Below are positions 24,622 to 33,533 of a stretch of 64,000 nt of DNA, one piece after another. The notes under the pieces are model-generated. The model was not told the origin of the DNA, did not search any database, and saw nothing but the letters and a program-made list of their open reading frames with translations. Each line of letters starts with the position of its first letter. Position 1 is the stretch's first letter. The position numbers and the translations under genes are program-made. Origin of the DNA: Nocardia coubleae NBRC 108252 (GTDB lineage: Bacteria; Actinomycetota; Actinomycetes; Mycobacteriales; Mycobacteriaceae); the NCBI RefSeq assembly GCF_001612805.1, contig NZ_BDBD01000008.1:124001-188000 (forward strand). Reading direction: 5' to 3'.

Positions 24622-25294
24622 GCGCGTCGAGGAAGACGGCGACGAGGTCGGGGGTCGAGGCGGGGTTCTGGCCGGTGTGCAGGCAGCGATCCGATTCCAC
24701 ATGGGGCGCGAAGGGTTCGGCGCAGCGGTAGTCGACACCGAGTTCGGTGAGCCGGTCCTGCAGGAGCCAACGCGCCCGATCGGCCAGCCCGTTGAGGTCT
24801 TCCTCGGCATTGCTGAAGGCGGTCACGCGGTAGCCCGCGAAGTCGTCGCCGGTGGCGAGCAGGGCTGCGGGGCCGTGGCTGATCAGCGCCGTCGGCTTGT
24901 CCGCGCGGAGGGCGTCGACGAGCAGCGCGGCGGAATCGGCGTTGCCTGCGAGGTCTTCCATCGGCCCGTAACCGCCGGGGTAGTAGAGGGCGTCGACGTC
25001 GGCGGCGGAGATCTCGCCGAGTGCGACGGGCTTTTCGAGAACCGTCGCGCCCTTGATCGTTTCGGCCACTTCCTGCGCTTTGTCGTTGCCGCCGTTGGCA
25101 TTCGGCGCGAGGCTGCCGAGGTCGACGGGTGGCACCACCCCGCCGGGCGTCGCCACCAGCACCTCGTGTCCCACCTCGCGGAAGGCCAGGTAGGCGATGG
25201 TGAATTCGGCGGCCCAGTAGCCGGTGTAGTGCTTGGCGCCGGTGGTGAGACTCCAGCGGTCGGCACCGGTCATCACGAACAGGATCTTCGCCAT
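24596..25294 (-). CDS. DJ-1/PfpI-family protein with Ser at the nucleophile position
   Basis: 232 residues from ATG 25294; 'gggagg' five bases upstream favours this over the ATG at 25297. Class I glutamine-amidotransferase-like fold of the Hsp31 type: 'KILFVMTGAD', 'PGGYGPMEDL', and the nucleophile elbow. That elbow reads 'ALISHGPAALL', where the family has Cys-His-Gly-Pro; here Cys is Ser (codon agc). Classical deglycase/protease chemistry may be absent or altered. It follows an ArsR regulator by 29 bases on the same strand. Confidence 0.78.
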   Translation of the reverse strand: MAKILFVMTGADRWSLTTGAKHYTGYWAAEFTIAYLAFREVGHEVLVATPGGVVPPVDLGSLAPNANGGNDKAQEVAETIKGATVLEKPVALGEISAADVDALYYPGGYGPMEDLAGNADSAALLVDALRADKPTALISHGPAALLATGDDFAGYRVTAFSNAEEDLNGLADRARWLLQDRLTELGVDYRCAEPFAPHVESDRCLHTGQNPASTPDLVAVFLDALSRPGARS

Positions 25295-25323
25295 CATCGC
25301 CTCCCGAACAAGGCCGATCGACG

Positions 25324-25659
25324 TCAGGTGTGTTTGGCGCCGATGGTGTGCAGAATCTCGTGGATGATCGGGTCGGCGAGCCGGTTGGTGACCGATCGGC
25401 CTTCCCGGCTCGATACGACGCACCCCTCGTGCCGCAGCACGCGCAGCGCCTGGGAGATCGCGTTCTCGGTGCGCCCGATCGCGGCCGCGAGCTCACCCAC
25501 GCTGATGCCGGGAGTGCGGTGCAGGCAGAGCAGGATCTCCAGCCGGTTGGGGTCCGAGAGCAGGTCGAATCGCTGCGCCCAGGCGCGGATCTCGACATCA
25601 CCGATCGCGCGCCTGCCGAGCTCGACCGGCGACCCGTCCAGTGTGCGTGGCTCTCCCAT
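25324..25659 (-). CDS. ArsR-family transcriptional regulator
   Basis: 111 residues with the ArsR winged helix 'GISVGELAAAIGRTENAISQALRVLRHEG' and wing 'VVSSREGRSVTNRL'. The C-terminal helix contains 'DPIIHEILHTIGAKH', with Asp and several His in the spacing used by alpha5-type metal sensors (SmtB/NmtR/KmtR group), so zinc, nickel or cobalt sensing is plausible. Cysteine-based sites are not evident. The gene is divergent from an ABC importer; a 24-bp palindrome sits in the gap. Co-directional with the PfpI-like gene. Confidence 0.82.
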   Translation of the reverse strand: MGEPRTLDGSPVELGRRAIGDVEIRAWAQRFDLLSDPNRLEILLCLHRTPGISVGELAAAIGRTENAISQALRVLRHEGCVVSSREGRSVTNRLADPIIHEILHTIGAKHT

Positions 25660-25702
25660 AACGCCCTCAGCTTAGTCGCCGGGTTCGGCGCCGGACTATC
25701 AT

Positions 25703-25726
25703 CTGTCCATCTGTTCAGATAAACAG
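25703..25726. promoter_or_regulatory. 24-bp palindromic operator between arsR and ABC importer
   Basis: Half sites ctgt-cc-atctg (25703-25713) and cagat-aa-acag (25716-25726) are mirror images apart from the two central spacer bases in each arm; the core atctg-tt-cagat is perfect. Size and symmetry suit an ArsR dimer, covering the start region of the importer transcript. Confidence 0.8.
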
Positions 25727-25737
25727 CTAGGAACATC

Positions 25738-27324
25738 ATGATGCGAATTCGGACCGTCGCGGGGGCCGCGTTCGCGCTGGTACTCACCGCCTGCGGTGCG
25801 CCGACCGCCACGACCACCGATTCGCTGGTCCTCGCGGATGCCGCCGAACTGGGCGGATACAACCCGATCGCCGGTTACGGCGCGGCAGGCGAGGCGAAGA
25901 TCTACGACGGTCTGCTCCGGCTCACCGGTGGTTCCGGGATGCCCGGTTTCGCACCCGCGCTGGCCACCGAGTTGCCGAGAGCCGAACCCGGTGCCGCCGT
26001 GTGGACGGTGCCGCTGCGCACGGGCGTGCGGTTCAGCGACGCAACCACGTTCGACGCGGCCGACGTGGTGGCCACCTATCGTGCGATCCTCGACCCTGCC
26101 TCGGCTTCGGAGGTCCGTTCGTCGTTCTCGATGATCGAGCGGGTCGAGGCCGTCGATCCCGCCACCGTGCGTTTCACGCTGCGGCACCCGTATGCCGCGT
26201 TCCCCACCAAGCTGCTCATCGGGATCGTGCCGTCGGAGGCGGTGGCCGAACCGGGACCCGCCACCGAGTCGGCGCTCAATACGAAGCCGGTCGGCACGGG
26301 GCCCTACCGGCTGACGACCCTGGAACCGACCCGAGCCGTATTCGTGGCGAACGAGAACTATTGGGGCGGTGCGCCTGCCGTGAAGCGGCTCACGGTGCTC
26401 CACGTCCCCGACGACAACACCCGCGCGCAGCGGATCGCGAGCGGCGAGCTGGACGGAACCTCGCTGCCGCCGCTGCTGGCCGCCACCTTCGCCGACCGCG
26501 CGCCGATGTCGGTGCACGCCAACACCTCTGCCGATTGGCGCGGTGTCTCCCTGCCCGCCGGTGATCCGGTGGCCGGTGATCCCGCGGTCCGGCTCGCGCT
26601 GAATTTCGCCGTGGATCGGCAGGCCATGATCGACAACATCCTCGGCGGATACGGGCGGCCCGCTTACACCCCCGTTCCGGAGGTATACGGCGAATCCCAC
26701 AACCCCACCGCGACTTTCGCGTTCGACCGGGCGCGTGCCGAGCAGATCCTCGACGCGGCGGGCTGGCCGCGCGGTGCGGACGGCGTGCGCGCGAAACAGG
26801 GTGTGCGGGCCCGGTTCACGGTGATGTACAACTCCACCGATACCTTGCGCCGTGACCTCGCCATGGCGTTCGCCTCCGACGCTCGCCGGGTCGGTGTGGA
26901 GGTGGATCTCGAAGCGTTGTCCTGGGATCGGATCGAACCCCGGATCGAACGGGCGGGCATTCTGCTCGGCGGCGGCAGCGAGCCCTTCGATCCCGATACG
27001 CAGGCCTACAACACCCTGCACACCGTCGATCCGGGTGCGGGCAGCCCGTACGACAATGCCAGCCGCCACTCCGATCCCACGATCGATGCCCTGCTCGAAA
27101 AGGCCAGGCGCACCCTCGATCCGGCCGACCGGGCGGCCGCCTACCGTGCGGTACAGACCCGCTACGCCGAGGACCCGAGCCATGTTTTCCTCGTCCACCT
27201 GGATCACACCTATGTGGTGAAGGATTCGGGGTGGACGATGTCGGGACCGGTACTCGAGCCACACGCGCACGGCGTGACGTGGGGGCCGTGGTGGTCGCTG
27301 CAGACCTGGACGCGCGGCTCGTGA
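25738..27324 (+). CDS. Lipoprotein substrate-binding protein of a peptide/nickel-type ABC importer
   Basis: 528 residues. Signal peptide with lipobox 'LVLTAC' (Cys ~20) means it is anchored outside the membrane. The body is SBP family 5 (DppA/OppA/NikA): 'RFSDATTFDAADVVATYRAI', 'VGTGPYRL', 'YWGGAPAVKRL', 'LNFAVDRQAMIDNILGG'. First gene of a five-gene transporter operon; its stop overlaps the next GTG. Substrate could be a peptide, nickel, or a metal-chelator complex; the divergent ArsR-type regulator leans toward a metal. Confidence 0.88.
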   Translation: MMRIRTVAGAAFALVLTACGAPTATTTDSLVLADAAELGGYNPIAGYGAAGEAKIYDGLLRLTGGSGMPGFAPALATELPRAEPGAAVWTVPLRTGVRFSDATTFDAADVVATYRAILDPASASEVRSSFSMIERVEAVDPATVRFTLRHPYAAFPTKLLIGIVPSEAVAEPGPATESALNTKPVGTGPYRLTTLEPTRAVFVANENYWGGAPAVKRLTVLHVPDDNTRAQRIASGELDGTSLPPLLAATFADRAPMSVHANTSADWRGVSLPAGDPVAGDPAVRLALNFAVDRQAMIDNILGGYGRPAYTPVPEVYGESHNPTATFAFDRARAEQILDAAGWPRGADGVRAKQGVRARFTVMYNSTDTLRRDLAMAFASDARRVGVEVDLEALSWDRIEPRIERAGILLGGGSEPFDPDTQAYNTLHTVDPGAGSPYDNASRHSDPTIDALLEKARRTLDPADRAAAYRAVQTRYAEDPSHVFLVHLDHTYVVKDSGWTMSGPVLEPHAHGVTWGPWWSLQTWTRGS

Positions 27325-28298
27325 GGGGGCGTGGCATCGCGCGGATGACGCGGCGGCGGGTGCTGACGATGATTCCGGTGCTGGTCGCGGTGTCGGCGGC
27401 GCTGTTCGCCGCAGCCGCGGTCTCACCGTTCGACCCGCTCGTCGGCTACCTCGGCGACCGCTACGTCACCACCGGCGCCGCCGATCGCGCGGTACTCGCC
27501 GGGCAGTTGGGGCTCGACGTGCCTTGGTACCGGCTCTACGCACAGTGGGCCGCCGACCTGTGCACCGGCGACCTCGGGGCGTCGCGCAGCTTCGCCCAGC
27601 CGGTGAGTGAGCTTCTCGCTCAGCGCATTCCGTGGACGATGCTGCTGGTGACGGTCGCCATGACGGTGGCGGTCGCGGTGTCGCTCGTGGCCGGGGTGGT
27701 CGCGGGGATGCGCCGCGGTGGCCTGCTCGACCGGGTGGTGAGTACCGTCTGCGTCGCCCTGCAGGGGCTCCCGCCGTTCGTGGTGTCGCTGGCCGTGATC
27801 GGGGTGTTCGCGGTGGGGCTCGGCTGGTTGCCGCCTGCCGGGCTCACCGATGCGGGCGCCGAGGTCGATGCGGCGCAGGTCGCGCGGCACCTGGTGTTGC
27901 CCGCTGCCGCCCTGGCGGTCTCGCAGCTGCCGTGGTTGTTGCTCGCGGTGCGGGAAACGGTGGCCGCCAATCGCGGTGAGGACTTCGTGGTGGGCGCGGT
28001 GACGCGCAGCATCGACACCGCGACCATCACCCGCCGCCACATCCTGCCTTCCTCGCTGGCACCGTTCGTCACGATCCTCGGTGCGCGGCTGCCCGAAGTG
28101 GTAGTCGGTGCGGTGCTGGTGGAGGAGATCTTCTCCTGGCCGGGGGTGGCGGGCGCCTTCGTGCAATCGGCGAAGGACCTGGATATGGCGTTGCTGGCCA
28201 CACTGACGGTCGCGACGACGGGTGCGGTGCTGCTCGGTTCGCTGCTCGCCGACATCGCGGTGGTACTGCTGGATCCCCGGGTGCGGGCCGATGGGTGA
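27321..28298 (+). CDS. ABC importer permease, DppB/NikB type
   Basis: 325 residues from GTG 27321, which overlaps the preceding TGA (GTGA); ATG 27345 is an alternative that drops eight residues. Six membrane segments, starting 'VLTMIPVLVAVSAALFAAAA', and the EAA-like cytoplasmic loop 'TRSIDTATITRRHILPSSLAP' near residue 230. Pairs with the next gene as the membrane dimer. N-terminal 'DPLVGYLGDRY' and 'LGLDVPWYRLYAQW' are standard for this permease family. Confidence 0.88.
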   Translation: MRGRGIARMTRRRVLTMIPVLVAVSAALFAAAAVSPFDPLVGYLGDRYVTTGAADRAVLAGQLGLDVPWYRLYAQWAADLCTGDLGASRSFAQPVSELLAQRIPWTMLLVTVAMTVAVAVSLVAGVVAGMRRGGLLDRVVSTVCVALQGLPPFVVSLAVIGVFAVGLGWLPPAGLTDAGAEVDAAQVARHLVLPAAALAVSQLPWLLLAVRETVAANRGEDFVVGAVTRSIDTATITRRHILPSSLAPFVTILGARLPEVVVGAVLVEEIFSWPGVAGAFVQSAKDLDMALLATLTVATTGAVLLGSLLADIAVVLLDPRVRADG

Positions 28299-29121
28299 GC
28301 GTGCTCGGCGACGGCTGTTCGTCGCGGTCGCGGTGCTGGTCGCCGTGTTGATCTACGCGCTGGTCGTGCCGTGGCTCGGTGGCGTCGACGACCGGCTCAC
28401 CGATTTCGCCCAGGCCCGGCAGGCGCCGTCGGCGCGGTGGTGGTTCGGTACCGATGCGGCGGGACGGTCGCTGTTCGTGCGGATCGCGGCGGCGCTGCGC
28501 ACCTCGCTGGTGGTCGCGGTGTGCGCGGCGGCGGTGTCGACGGTGCTCGGTGTGCTGGTCGGTGCGGTATCGGCGCTGGCAGGTGGGCGGGTCGACCGGG
28601 TGCTGATGCGGTTCGCCGACACCGCCAATGCCCTGCCACATCTGCTGCTCGGCATCGTGATCGTCGCGCTGTTCCGTGGCAATACCGTGGCGGTGGTGTT
28701 GTCCATCGGGCTCACGCATTGGGTTCAGGTGGCGCGGATCGTGCGGGCGGAAAGTCTGAGCCTGCGTGAACGCGACTATGTGGCTGCCGCAGTGCTGGCC
28801 GGGGCCGGGCGCACCCATCTGTTCACCCGGCACCTGTTGCCCGCCGTGACCCCACAGGCGTTGATCGCGGTGGTTCTGCTTCTGCCGCATGCGATTTGGC
28901 ATGAGTCGACGCTGTCGTTCCTCGGGTTCGGGTTGCCGCCGCACGAACCGAGTCTCGGCACGCTGCTGGAGGAGGCGCGGGGTTCGCTGTTGCTCGGCGG
29001 GTGGTGGACATTGGTGTTCCCGGCGGGGTTCCTGGTGGTGACGACCATTGCGGTCGCTGTGGCCGGGTCGTCGCTCAGGGGGATTCTGGTGCCGCCCAAG
29101 CCTTCCCGGATTCCGCGATGA
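28291..29121 (+). CDS. ABC importer permease, DppC/NikC type
   Basis: 276 residues from ATG 28291, overlapping the preceding gene by 8 bases. 'WWFGTDAAGRSLFVRI' is the family's periplasmic lead motif, followed by five further membrane helices and the EAA loop 'AAAVLAGAGRTHLFTRHLLPAV'. The end 'LSFLGFGLPPHEPSLGTLLEEAR' is also characteristic. Second half of the permease dimer; the stop overlaps the next start (ATGA). Confidence 0.88.
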   Translation: MGERARRRLFVAVAVLVAVLIYALVVPWLGGVDDRLTDFAQARQAPSARWWFGTDAAGRSLFVRIAAALRTSLVVAVCAAAVSTVLGVLVGAVSALAGGRVDRVLMRFADTANALPHLLLGIVIVALFRGNTVAVVLSIGLTHWVQVARIVRAESLSLRERDYVAAAVLAGAGRTHLFTRHLLPAVTPQALIAVVLLLPHAIWHESTLSFLGFGLPPHEPSLGTLLEEARGSLLLGGWWTLVFPAGFLVVTTIAVAVAGSSLRGILVPPKPSRIPR

Positions 29122-30185
29122 ACGGGGTGGCCGTAAGCCCCCGCGAGGGGCTGCGGATCGATGGGCTGACGGTGCGGATTCCCGTACGACGTGGCGCTGT
29201 AGTGCATGCGGTGAGTGAGGTGTCGCTCGAGGTGGCGGCGGGCACGGTCACGGCGCTGGTCGGTGAATCCGGTTGCGGAAAGTCGGTTGTCGCGAGTGCG
29301 GTGATGGGGGTATTGCCGCAGGCGGCGGTGGTGAGTGGGGCCGTTCATCTCGGCCTGAGTGGTCGGAGCGTGCAGATTCTCGGTGACCGCGTCGATTCGA
29401 GCTTGCCGGCGAGCGCTGGAACCGATCTCGGCGCTTCACAATTCGACCATCCTCAGTCGATTCCGGGGGCCGCGGAACAACCAGGTGAGCGCAGTGGCAG
29501 CGCAACCCGATGGTTGGCGCGTCATCGTCCCCAGGTCGAACCGTACCGTGGTCGTCATATCGCGCTGGTCCCGCAGTCCGCGAGCACACACTTCACACCG
29601 GTCCGCACACTCGGCTCACAACTCGCGGAAACCGTTGCAGCGCTGGGCACCTCGCACACACCGGCCGACCTGCTGCGCCGAGCCGGGCTCGAACCCACAG
29701 CACTTGACCTCTATCCACACCAACTGTCCGGCGGAATGGCCCAGCGGGCGGCGGTCGCGGCGGCGCTGGCCGGTGATCCGGCGGTGATCGTCGCCGACGA
29801 ACCGACGGCCGGACTGGACCGCGACCACACCGATCGGATCGGCGCCCTGCTGCGTGAGTGCGCCGACGCGGGTGCGGCCGTCCTGCTCATCACCCACGAT
29901 CTGAGTCACCTGCTGCGGGCGGGGATCGCCGACACGGTGGCGATCATGTACGCCTCGCGGTTGATGGAGGTGGGGCCCGCGGCCGAGGTGTTCGCGGATC
30001 CGTGGCACGACTACACGCGCGATCTGCTCGCCGCGCTGCCGGAGAACGGTCTGCACCCACTCCCCCATCCACCACTCGAGCTGACGAATCTGTCCGACAT
30101 TTGCCCCTACGCGGGTGGACCTACTGCGCTGGTTCCGCAGCGGCAACGCATGATTCGGAAAGGTGTCGACGGTGCTCATCGCTGA
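29118..30185 (+). CDS. ABC importer ATPase, DppD/OppD type, with an unusual insertion
   Basis: 355 residues from ATG 29118 (ATGA overlap). Walker A 'GESGCGKS', signature 'LSGGMAQR', Walker B 'VIVADEPTAGLD' and switch 'ITHDLSH' are intact, and the C-terminus carries the OppD-type extension. Between Walker A and the Q-loop ('LVPQS') there is an extra ~50-residue hydrophilic, low-complexity stretch (roughly residues 80-140) that relatives lack, as far as I know. It may be a local insertion. Overlaps the next gene by 14 bases. Confidence 0.85.
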   Translation: MNGVAVSPREGLRIDGLTVRIPVRRGAVVHAVSEVSLEVAAGTVTALVGESGCGKSVVASAVMGVLPQAAVVSGAVHLGLSGRSVQILGDRVDSSLPASAGTDLGASQFDHPQSIPGAAEQPGERSGSATRWLARHRPQVEPYRGRHIALVPQSASTHFTPVRTLGSQLAETVAALGTSHTPADLLRRAGLEPTALDLYPHQLSGGMAQRAAVAAALAGDPAVIVADEPTAGLDRDHTDRIGALLRECADAGAAVLLITHDLSHLLRAGIADTVAIMYASRLMEVGPAAEVFADPWHDYTRDLLAALPENGLHPLPHPPLELTNLSDICPYAGGPTALVPQRQRMIRKGVDGAHR

Positions 30186-30819
30186 TTCGATCACTGTCGG
30201 TTACGGCAGCCCCGTACTCCAGGACGTGACGCTGACGATCTCGCCCGGTGAGATCGTCGGACTCGGCGGCGAATCCGGTTCGGGCAAAACAACTCTCGCC
30301 GCTACTTTGGCGGGACTGCGCACGCCCGATGCGGGGCGGGTCACGGTCGACGGCGTACCACCCCGACGCGCACGCGGCACCACAGCCATGGTCTTCCAAT
30401 CCCCGCGCGCCGCGACCAATCCCCACTTGACCGTGGCACAGATCATCGCCGAGCCCGCCCGAATCCACCGCCGCCCCATCGATATTCCCGCCCTGGCTAC
30501 CTCGGTCGGCCTCACCCCCGACCTCCTCGACCGCCGCCCCCACACCCTCAGCGAAGGCCAACTCCAACGCGCCTGCCTGGCCCGCGCCCTCGCCCAGAAC
30601 CCGCGCTACCTACTCCTCGACGAACCGACCGCCATGCTCGACGCGGCGACGACCGCCGCCGTCATCCGCCTGGTCGTCGAACACGCCACCACCCTCGGCG
30701 TCCTCCTCATCAGCCACGACCCCGCCCTCCTCGAGGTGGCATGCACCCGCGTGCACACCCTGCACAAGGGCACACTTTCTCCACAACTCCCTCAGGCGGG
30801 GCTCAGCGAACCGATTTAG
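30172..30819 (+). CDS. ABC importer ATPase, DppF/OppF type
   Basis: 215 residues from GTG 30172, with 'ggaaagg' eight bases upstream; GTG 30163 would add three residues. Walker A 'GESGSGKT', Q-loop 'MVFQSP', signature 'LSEGQLQR' and Walker B 'YLLLDEPTAMLD' are complete. It is short for an OppF-type subunit because the C-terminal extension is missing. It completes the importer: two permeases, two ATPases and a lipoprotein. Confidence 0.85.
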   Translation: MLIADSITVGYGSPVLQDVTLTISPGEIVGLGGESGSGKTTLAATLAGLRTPDAGRVTVDGVPPRRARGTTAMVFQSPRAATNPHLTVAQIIAEPARIHRRPIDIPALATSVGLTPDLLDRRPHTLSEGQLQRACLARALAQNPRYLLLDEPTAMLDAATTAAVIRLVVEHATTLGVLLISHDPALLEVACTRVHTLHKGTLSPQLPQAGLSEPI

Positions 30820-30822
30820 CGT
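30817..30822 (+). promoter_or_regulatory. TAGCGT -10 box of a leaderless transcript
   Basis: TAGCGT overlaps the end of the ABC gene and stands 6 nt before the GTG at 30829, with no Shine-Dalgarno. This marks a new transcript for the DprE1-like gene. Confidence 0.5.
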
Positions 30823-30828
30823 GGCCGG

Positions 30829-32214
30829 GTGACATCGACGCAGGGGACATGCACCGCAACGCGACGGCGTTTGAGCGGGTGGGGGCGCACCGCACCGACC
30901 GTCGCCGAGGTGCTGCGCACACCCGATCTGGACCTGATCGCCGAGCGGGTGCGTACGGCGGGCGCGCGTGGGGTGATCGCCCGCGGGCTCGGCCGCAGCT
31001 ACGGAGACCCCGCCCAGAACGGCGGTGGGCTGGTGATCGACATGACCGCCCTGGACCGGATCCACCGCATCGACCCCGACAGCGGGATCGTCGACGTGGA
31101 CGCTGGCGTGAGCCTGGACGCGCTGATGCGCGCGGCCCTGCCCTACGGCCTGTGGGTGCCGGTGCTGCCCGGCACCCGCCAGGTGACCGTCGGCGGCGCG
31201 ATCGCCGCGGATATCCATGGGAAGAACCATCATTCGCAGGGCAGCTTCGGCAACCACGTGCTTTCGCTCGACCTGCTCACCGCCGACGGCGACCTCCGTA
31301 CCCTGACACCCGACGGCGACGACCGCGATTTGTTCTGGGTCACCGTCGGCGGGATGGGACTCACCGGAATCGTCACCGGTGCGCGAATCCGGTTGAAGCA
31401 CACCGAAACCGCGTACTTCGTCGTCGACAACGACCGCACCCGCGATCTCGACGAGACCATGGAATTGCTCACGGGTGGGTCCGACGACGGCTACGACTAT
31501 TCGATGGCGGTGCCCGACACCATTTCCACCGGGGCGAAGCTCGGCCGCGCGGGTTTCAGTCGTGGGTCGCTGGCCACGCTCGATCAGCTACCGCCGAAAT
31601 TGCGCGCCAGGCCGCTGACTTTCGATGCGCCACAACTGTTCACGGTGCCCGATATCTTCCCCAACGGCATGGTCAACGCCGTCACCACGCGCATCGCCGG
31701 GGAGGCGGCGCACCGGATGTTTCCCCGCCGGGCACGCGGCCGCATCCAGAATCTGACGCAGTTCTATCACCCGCTCGATCTGCTCGGGGAATGGAATCGC
31801 GCCTACGGCAAACGGGGTTTCCTGCAGTACCAGTTCTCGATGCCGTTCGGCGCCGAACAACACCTGGCCGATGCCGTCCGCGCCATCGCCGAATCGGGCA
31901 ATCACTCGTTCCTCAATGTGTTCAAACGCATGGGCGCGAGCAATCCGGCACCTTTGTCCTGGCCGCACCCCGGTTACATGCTCAGCCTTGATTTCGCCTT
32001 CACCGACGGCCTCGGCCGGTTCTGCGCCGAACTCGACGAGCGAGTCCTCGCCGCTGGCGGCCGCCTCTACTTCGCCAAAGACTCCCGCACCACCCCGCGA
32101 ATGATCGAAGCGATGTACCCCCGCCTCGACGAGTGGCGGCGCACCCGGAACCGAATCGACCCGGAGGGTGTTTTCGCCTCCGACCTCGCCCGCCGCCTGC
32201 GTCTCCTCGGCTGA
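30829..32214 (+). CDS. DprE1-like FAD-dependent oxidoreductase (paralogue)
   Basis: 461 residues, length and sequence close to DprE1, the FAD enzyme that oxidises decaprenylphosphoryl-ribose in arabinan synthesis: '[19 protein letters not shown]', '[16 protein letters not shown]', '[20 protein letters not shown]', '[11 protein letters not shown]'. The position of the benzothiazinone-reactive Cys387 of M. tuberculosis DprE1 is Ser386 here ('GYMLSLDF'); the active-site Lys is kept (Lys417, 'FAKDSRTT'). No dprE2 lies next to it, so it is probably a paralogue serving the nearby lipid cluster or a different sugar-lipid. Confidence 0.85.
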   Translation: MTSTQGTCTATRRRLSGWGRTAPTVAEVLRTPDLDLIAERVRTAGARGVIARGLGRSYGDPAQNGGGLVIDMTALDRIHRIDPDSGIVDVDAGVSLDALMRAALPYGLWVPVLPGTRQVTVGGAIAADIHGKNHHSQGSFGNHVLSLDLLTADGDLRTLTPDGDDRDLFWVTVGGMGLTGIVTGARIRLKHTETAYFVVDNDRTRDLDETMELLTGGSDDGYDYSMAVPDTISTGAKLGRAGFSRGSLATLDQLPPKLRARPLTFDAPQLFTVPDIFPNGMVNAVTTRIAGEAAHRMFPRRARGRIQNLTQFYHPLDLLGEWNRAYGKRGFLQYQFSMPFGAEQHLADAVRAIAESGNHSFLNVFKRMGASNPAPLSWPHPGYMLSLDFAFTDGLGRFCAELDERVLAAGGRLYFAKDSRTTPRMIEAMYPRLDEWRRTRNRIDPEGVFASDLARRLRLLG

Positions 32215-32215
32215 C

Positions 32216-33424
32216 TCAGGCGAGCCGGATGCGCAGGGATTCGTAGGTGGGGATGAAGACTTTGCGGCGGTAGCGGCGTTCGACGATTTCCCAGGGACGG
32301 CCTGCGGCGGTGAGGGATGCGAGCAGGGCGGTGAGTTCGGAGTGGACCAGTTGCGCGCCAAGGCACAGGTGGCGACCGCCGCCGAACCAGAGCTGGCGTG
32401 TTTCGGGGTTGTAGTCGCGGTGGATGTCGAAATCGCCCGCGGCATTGTTGATGGTCCAGGTGAGGATCTTGACGTGATCGCCGGCTTTGAGGTCGCGGTC
32501 GGCGACGCGGACGTCGGCGGTGACGGAGCGGCCGACGAGGTAGGCGGGGCTCGTGACGCGCAGGGTTTCGCGGACCGCGTCGGGTAGGCGGTGGGGGGCG
32601 GCGAGCAGGGCGCGGTGCTGGTCGCTGTCGTGCATGATCGCGACCATCCTCGTCATGGCGCTGGCCAGGGTGTCGGTGCCCGCGACCGCCATGAGGATCG
32701 CCAGCCCGGCCGCGTGTTCGACGGCGAGGCCGAGCTCGCGGCAGCGGCCGAGGGTGGTGTCGGGGTCGGCGCGCTCGTAGGCGGCGGGAACATTCACGGC
32801 GAGCCGGGTGGCCAGCTCCCTGGCCCGCGCCACCGCGACCGGGTCGAGGGTGGTGGAGGTCATGGTGCCGAACCCCAGGTTGACCAGCTCCTCCACATGA
32901 TGGAACAGGCGAAGGAACAGCGCGTCCTGGTCGTCGTCGGGATCGCCGCCGATGGCCGCGGCGATGTCCTCGGGCCGCATACCGACCAGGTCGGAGACGC
33001 TGCGGCCGACGAGGATCTGCGCGCGGGCGGCCATGTCGACGGTCTCGCCCGCCGCCAGCCGCTCCCGCATATCACGCAGATCGGGACCGATGACCCGCCG
33101 GACCAGCGCGTCGGTGTGGGTGAGGGTGAACAGGTCACGCACCTTGGTACGCAATTCAGTGTGCCCGGGGCCTTCGAACAGGTCCTGCACCCAGTCACCG
33201 ATCACCTGCGACCACCAGTGCCCGGCCGCGCCCTCGGAGACGATGCTGAAGTGGGTGCTGTCGTTGTAGATCTGCCGGGCGATCACGGGATCGGCGACGA
33301 ACCAACCGAGTGCGGGCACTTTGCGCACCGGCCGCGCGACCCGTCCCAGCAGCAATAAGCCCGGTAACCAGGGCTGACCTGCGGCTAGTAGGGTGAGTTC
33401 ACGGCGACGAGCAGTACTCCACAC
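32216..33424 (-). CDS. Cytochrome P450
   Basis: 402 residues from GTG 33424; longer open frame upstream lacks P450 features and a TAGATT -10 box sits 8 nt before this GTG. I-helix 'MAVAGTDTLASA', K-helix 'ETLR' and the haem loop 'FGGGRHLCLGAQL' with axial Cys identify a bacterial class I P450 that needs separate ferredoxin and reductase. N-terminus has a hydrophobic 'LPGLLLLGRVA' segment. Its 3' end meets the DprE1-like gene's 3' end with one base between. Divergent from the ketoacyl-synthase-like operon, so it probably tailors that lipid product. Confidence 0.88.
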   Translation of the reverse strand: MWSTARRRELTLLAAGQPWLPGLLLLGRVARPVRKVPALGWFVADPVIARQIYNDSTHFSIVSEGAAGHWWSQVIGDWVQDLFEGPGHTELRTKVRDLFTLTHTDALVRRVIGPDLRDMRERLAAGETVDMAARAQILVGRSVSDLVGMRPEDIAAAIGGDPDDDQDALFLRLFHHVEELVNLGFGTMTSTTLDPVAVARARELATRLAVNVPAAYERADPDTTLGRCRELGLAVEHAAGLAILMAVAGTDTLASAMTRMVAIMHDSDQHRALLAAPHRLPDAVRETLRVTSPAYLVGRSVTADVRVADRDLKAGDHVKILTWTINNAAGDFDIHRDYNPETRQLWFGGGRHLCLGAQLVHSELTALLASLTAAGRPWEIVERRYRRKVFIPTYESLRIRLA

Positions 33425-33432
33425 CCCGGCAG

Positions 33433-33477
33433 AATCTAGCTGACCAGGCCCGATTAGTGAAGGTCTGTGACTAGGAT
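33433..33477. promoter_or_regulatory. Divergent promoters of the P450 and the lipid operon
   Basis: On the minus strand TAGATT (33438-33433) is 8 nt before the P450 GTG 33424. On the plus strand TAGGAT (33472-33477) would start a ~50-nt leader before ATG 33534, which has 'ggaag' upstream. The shared 109-base gap suggests co-regulation. Confidence 0.45.
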
Positions 33478-33533
33478 CGGCGGCACGCGCGGTGGCGGAG
33501 TCGGCCTTCGCGCGATAGCTGGAAGTGACACAC

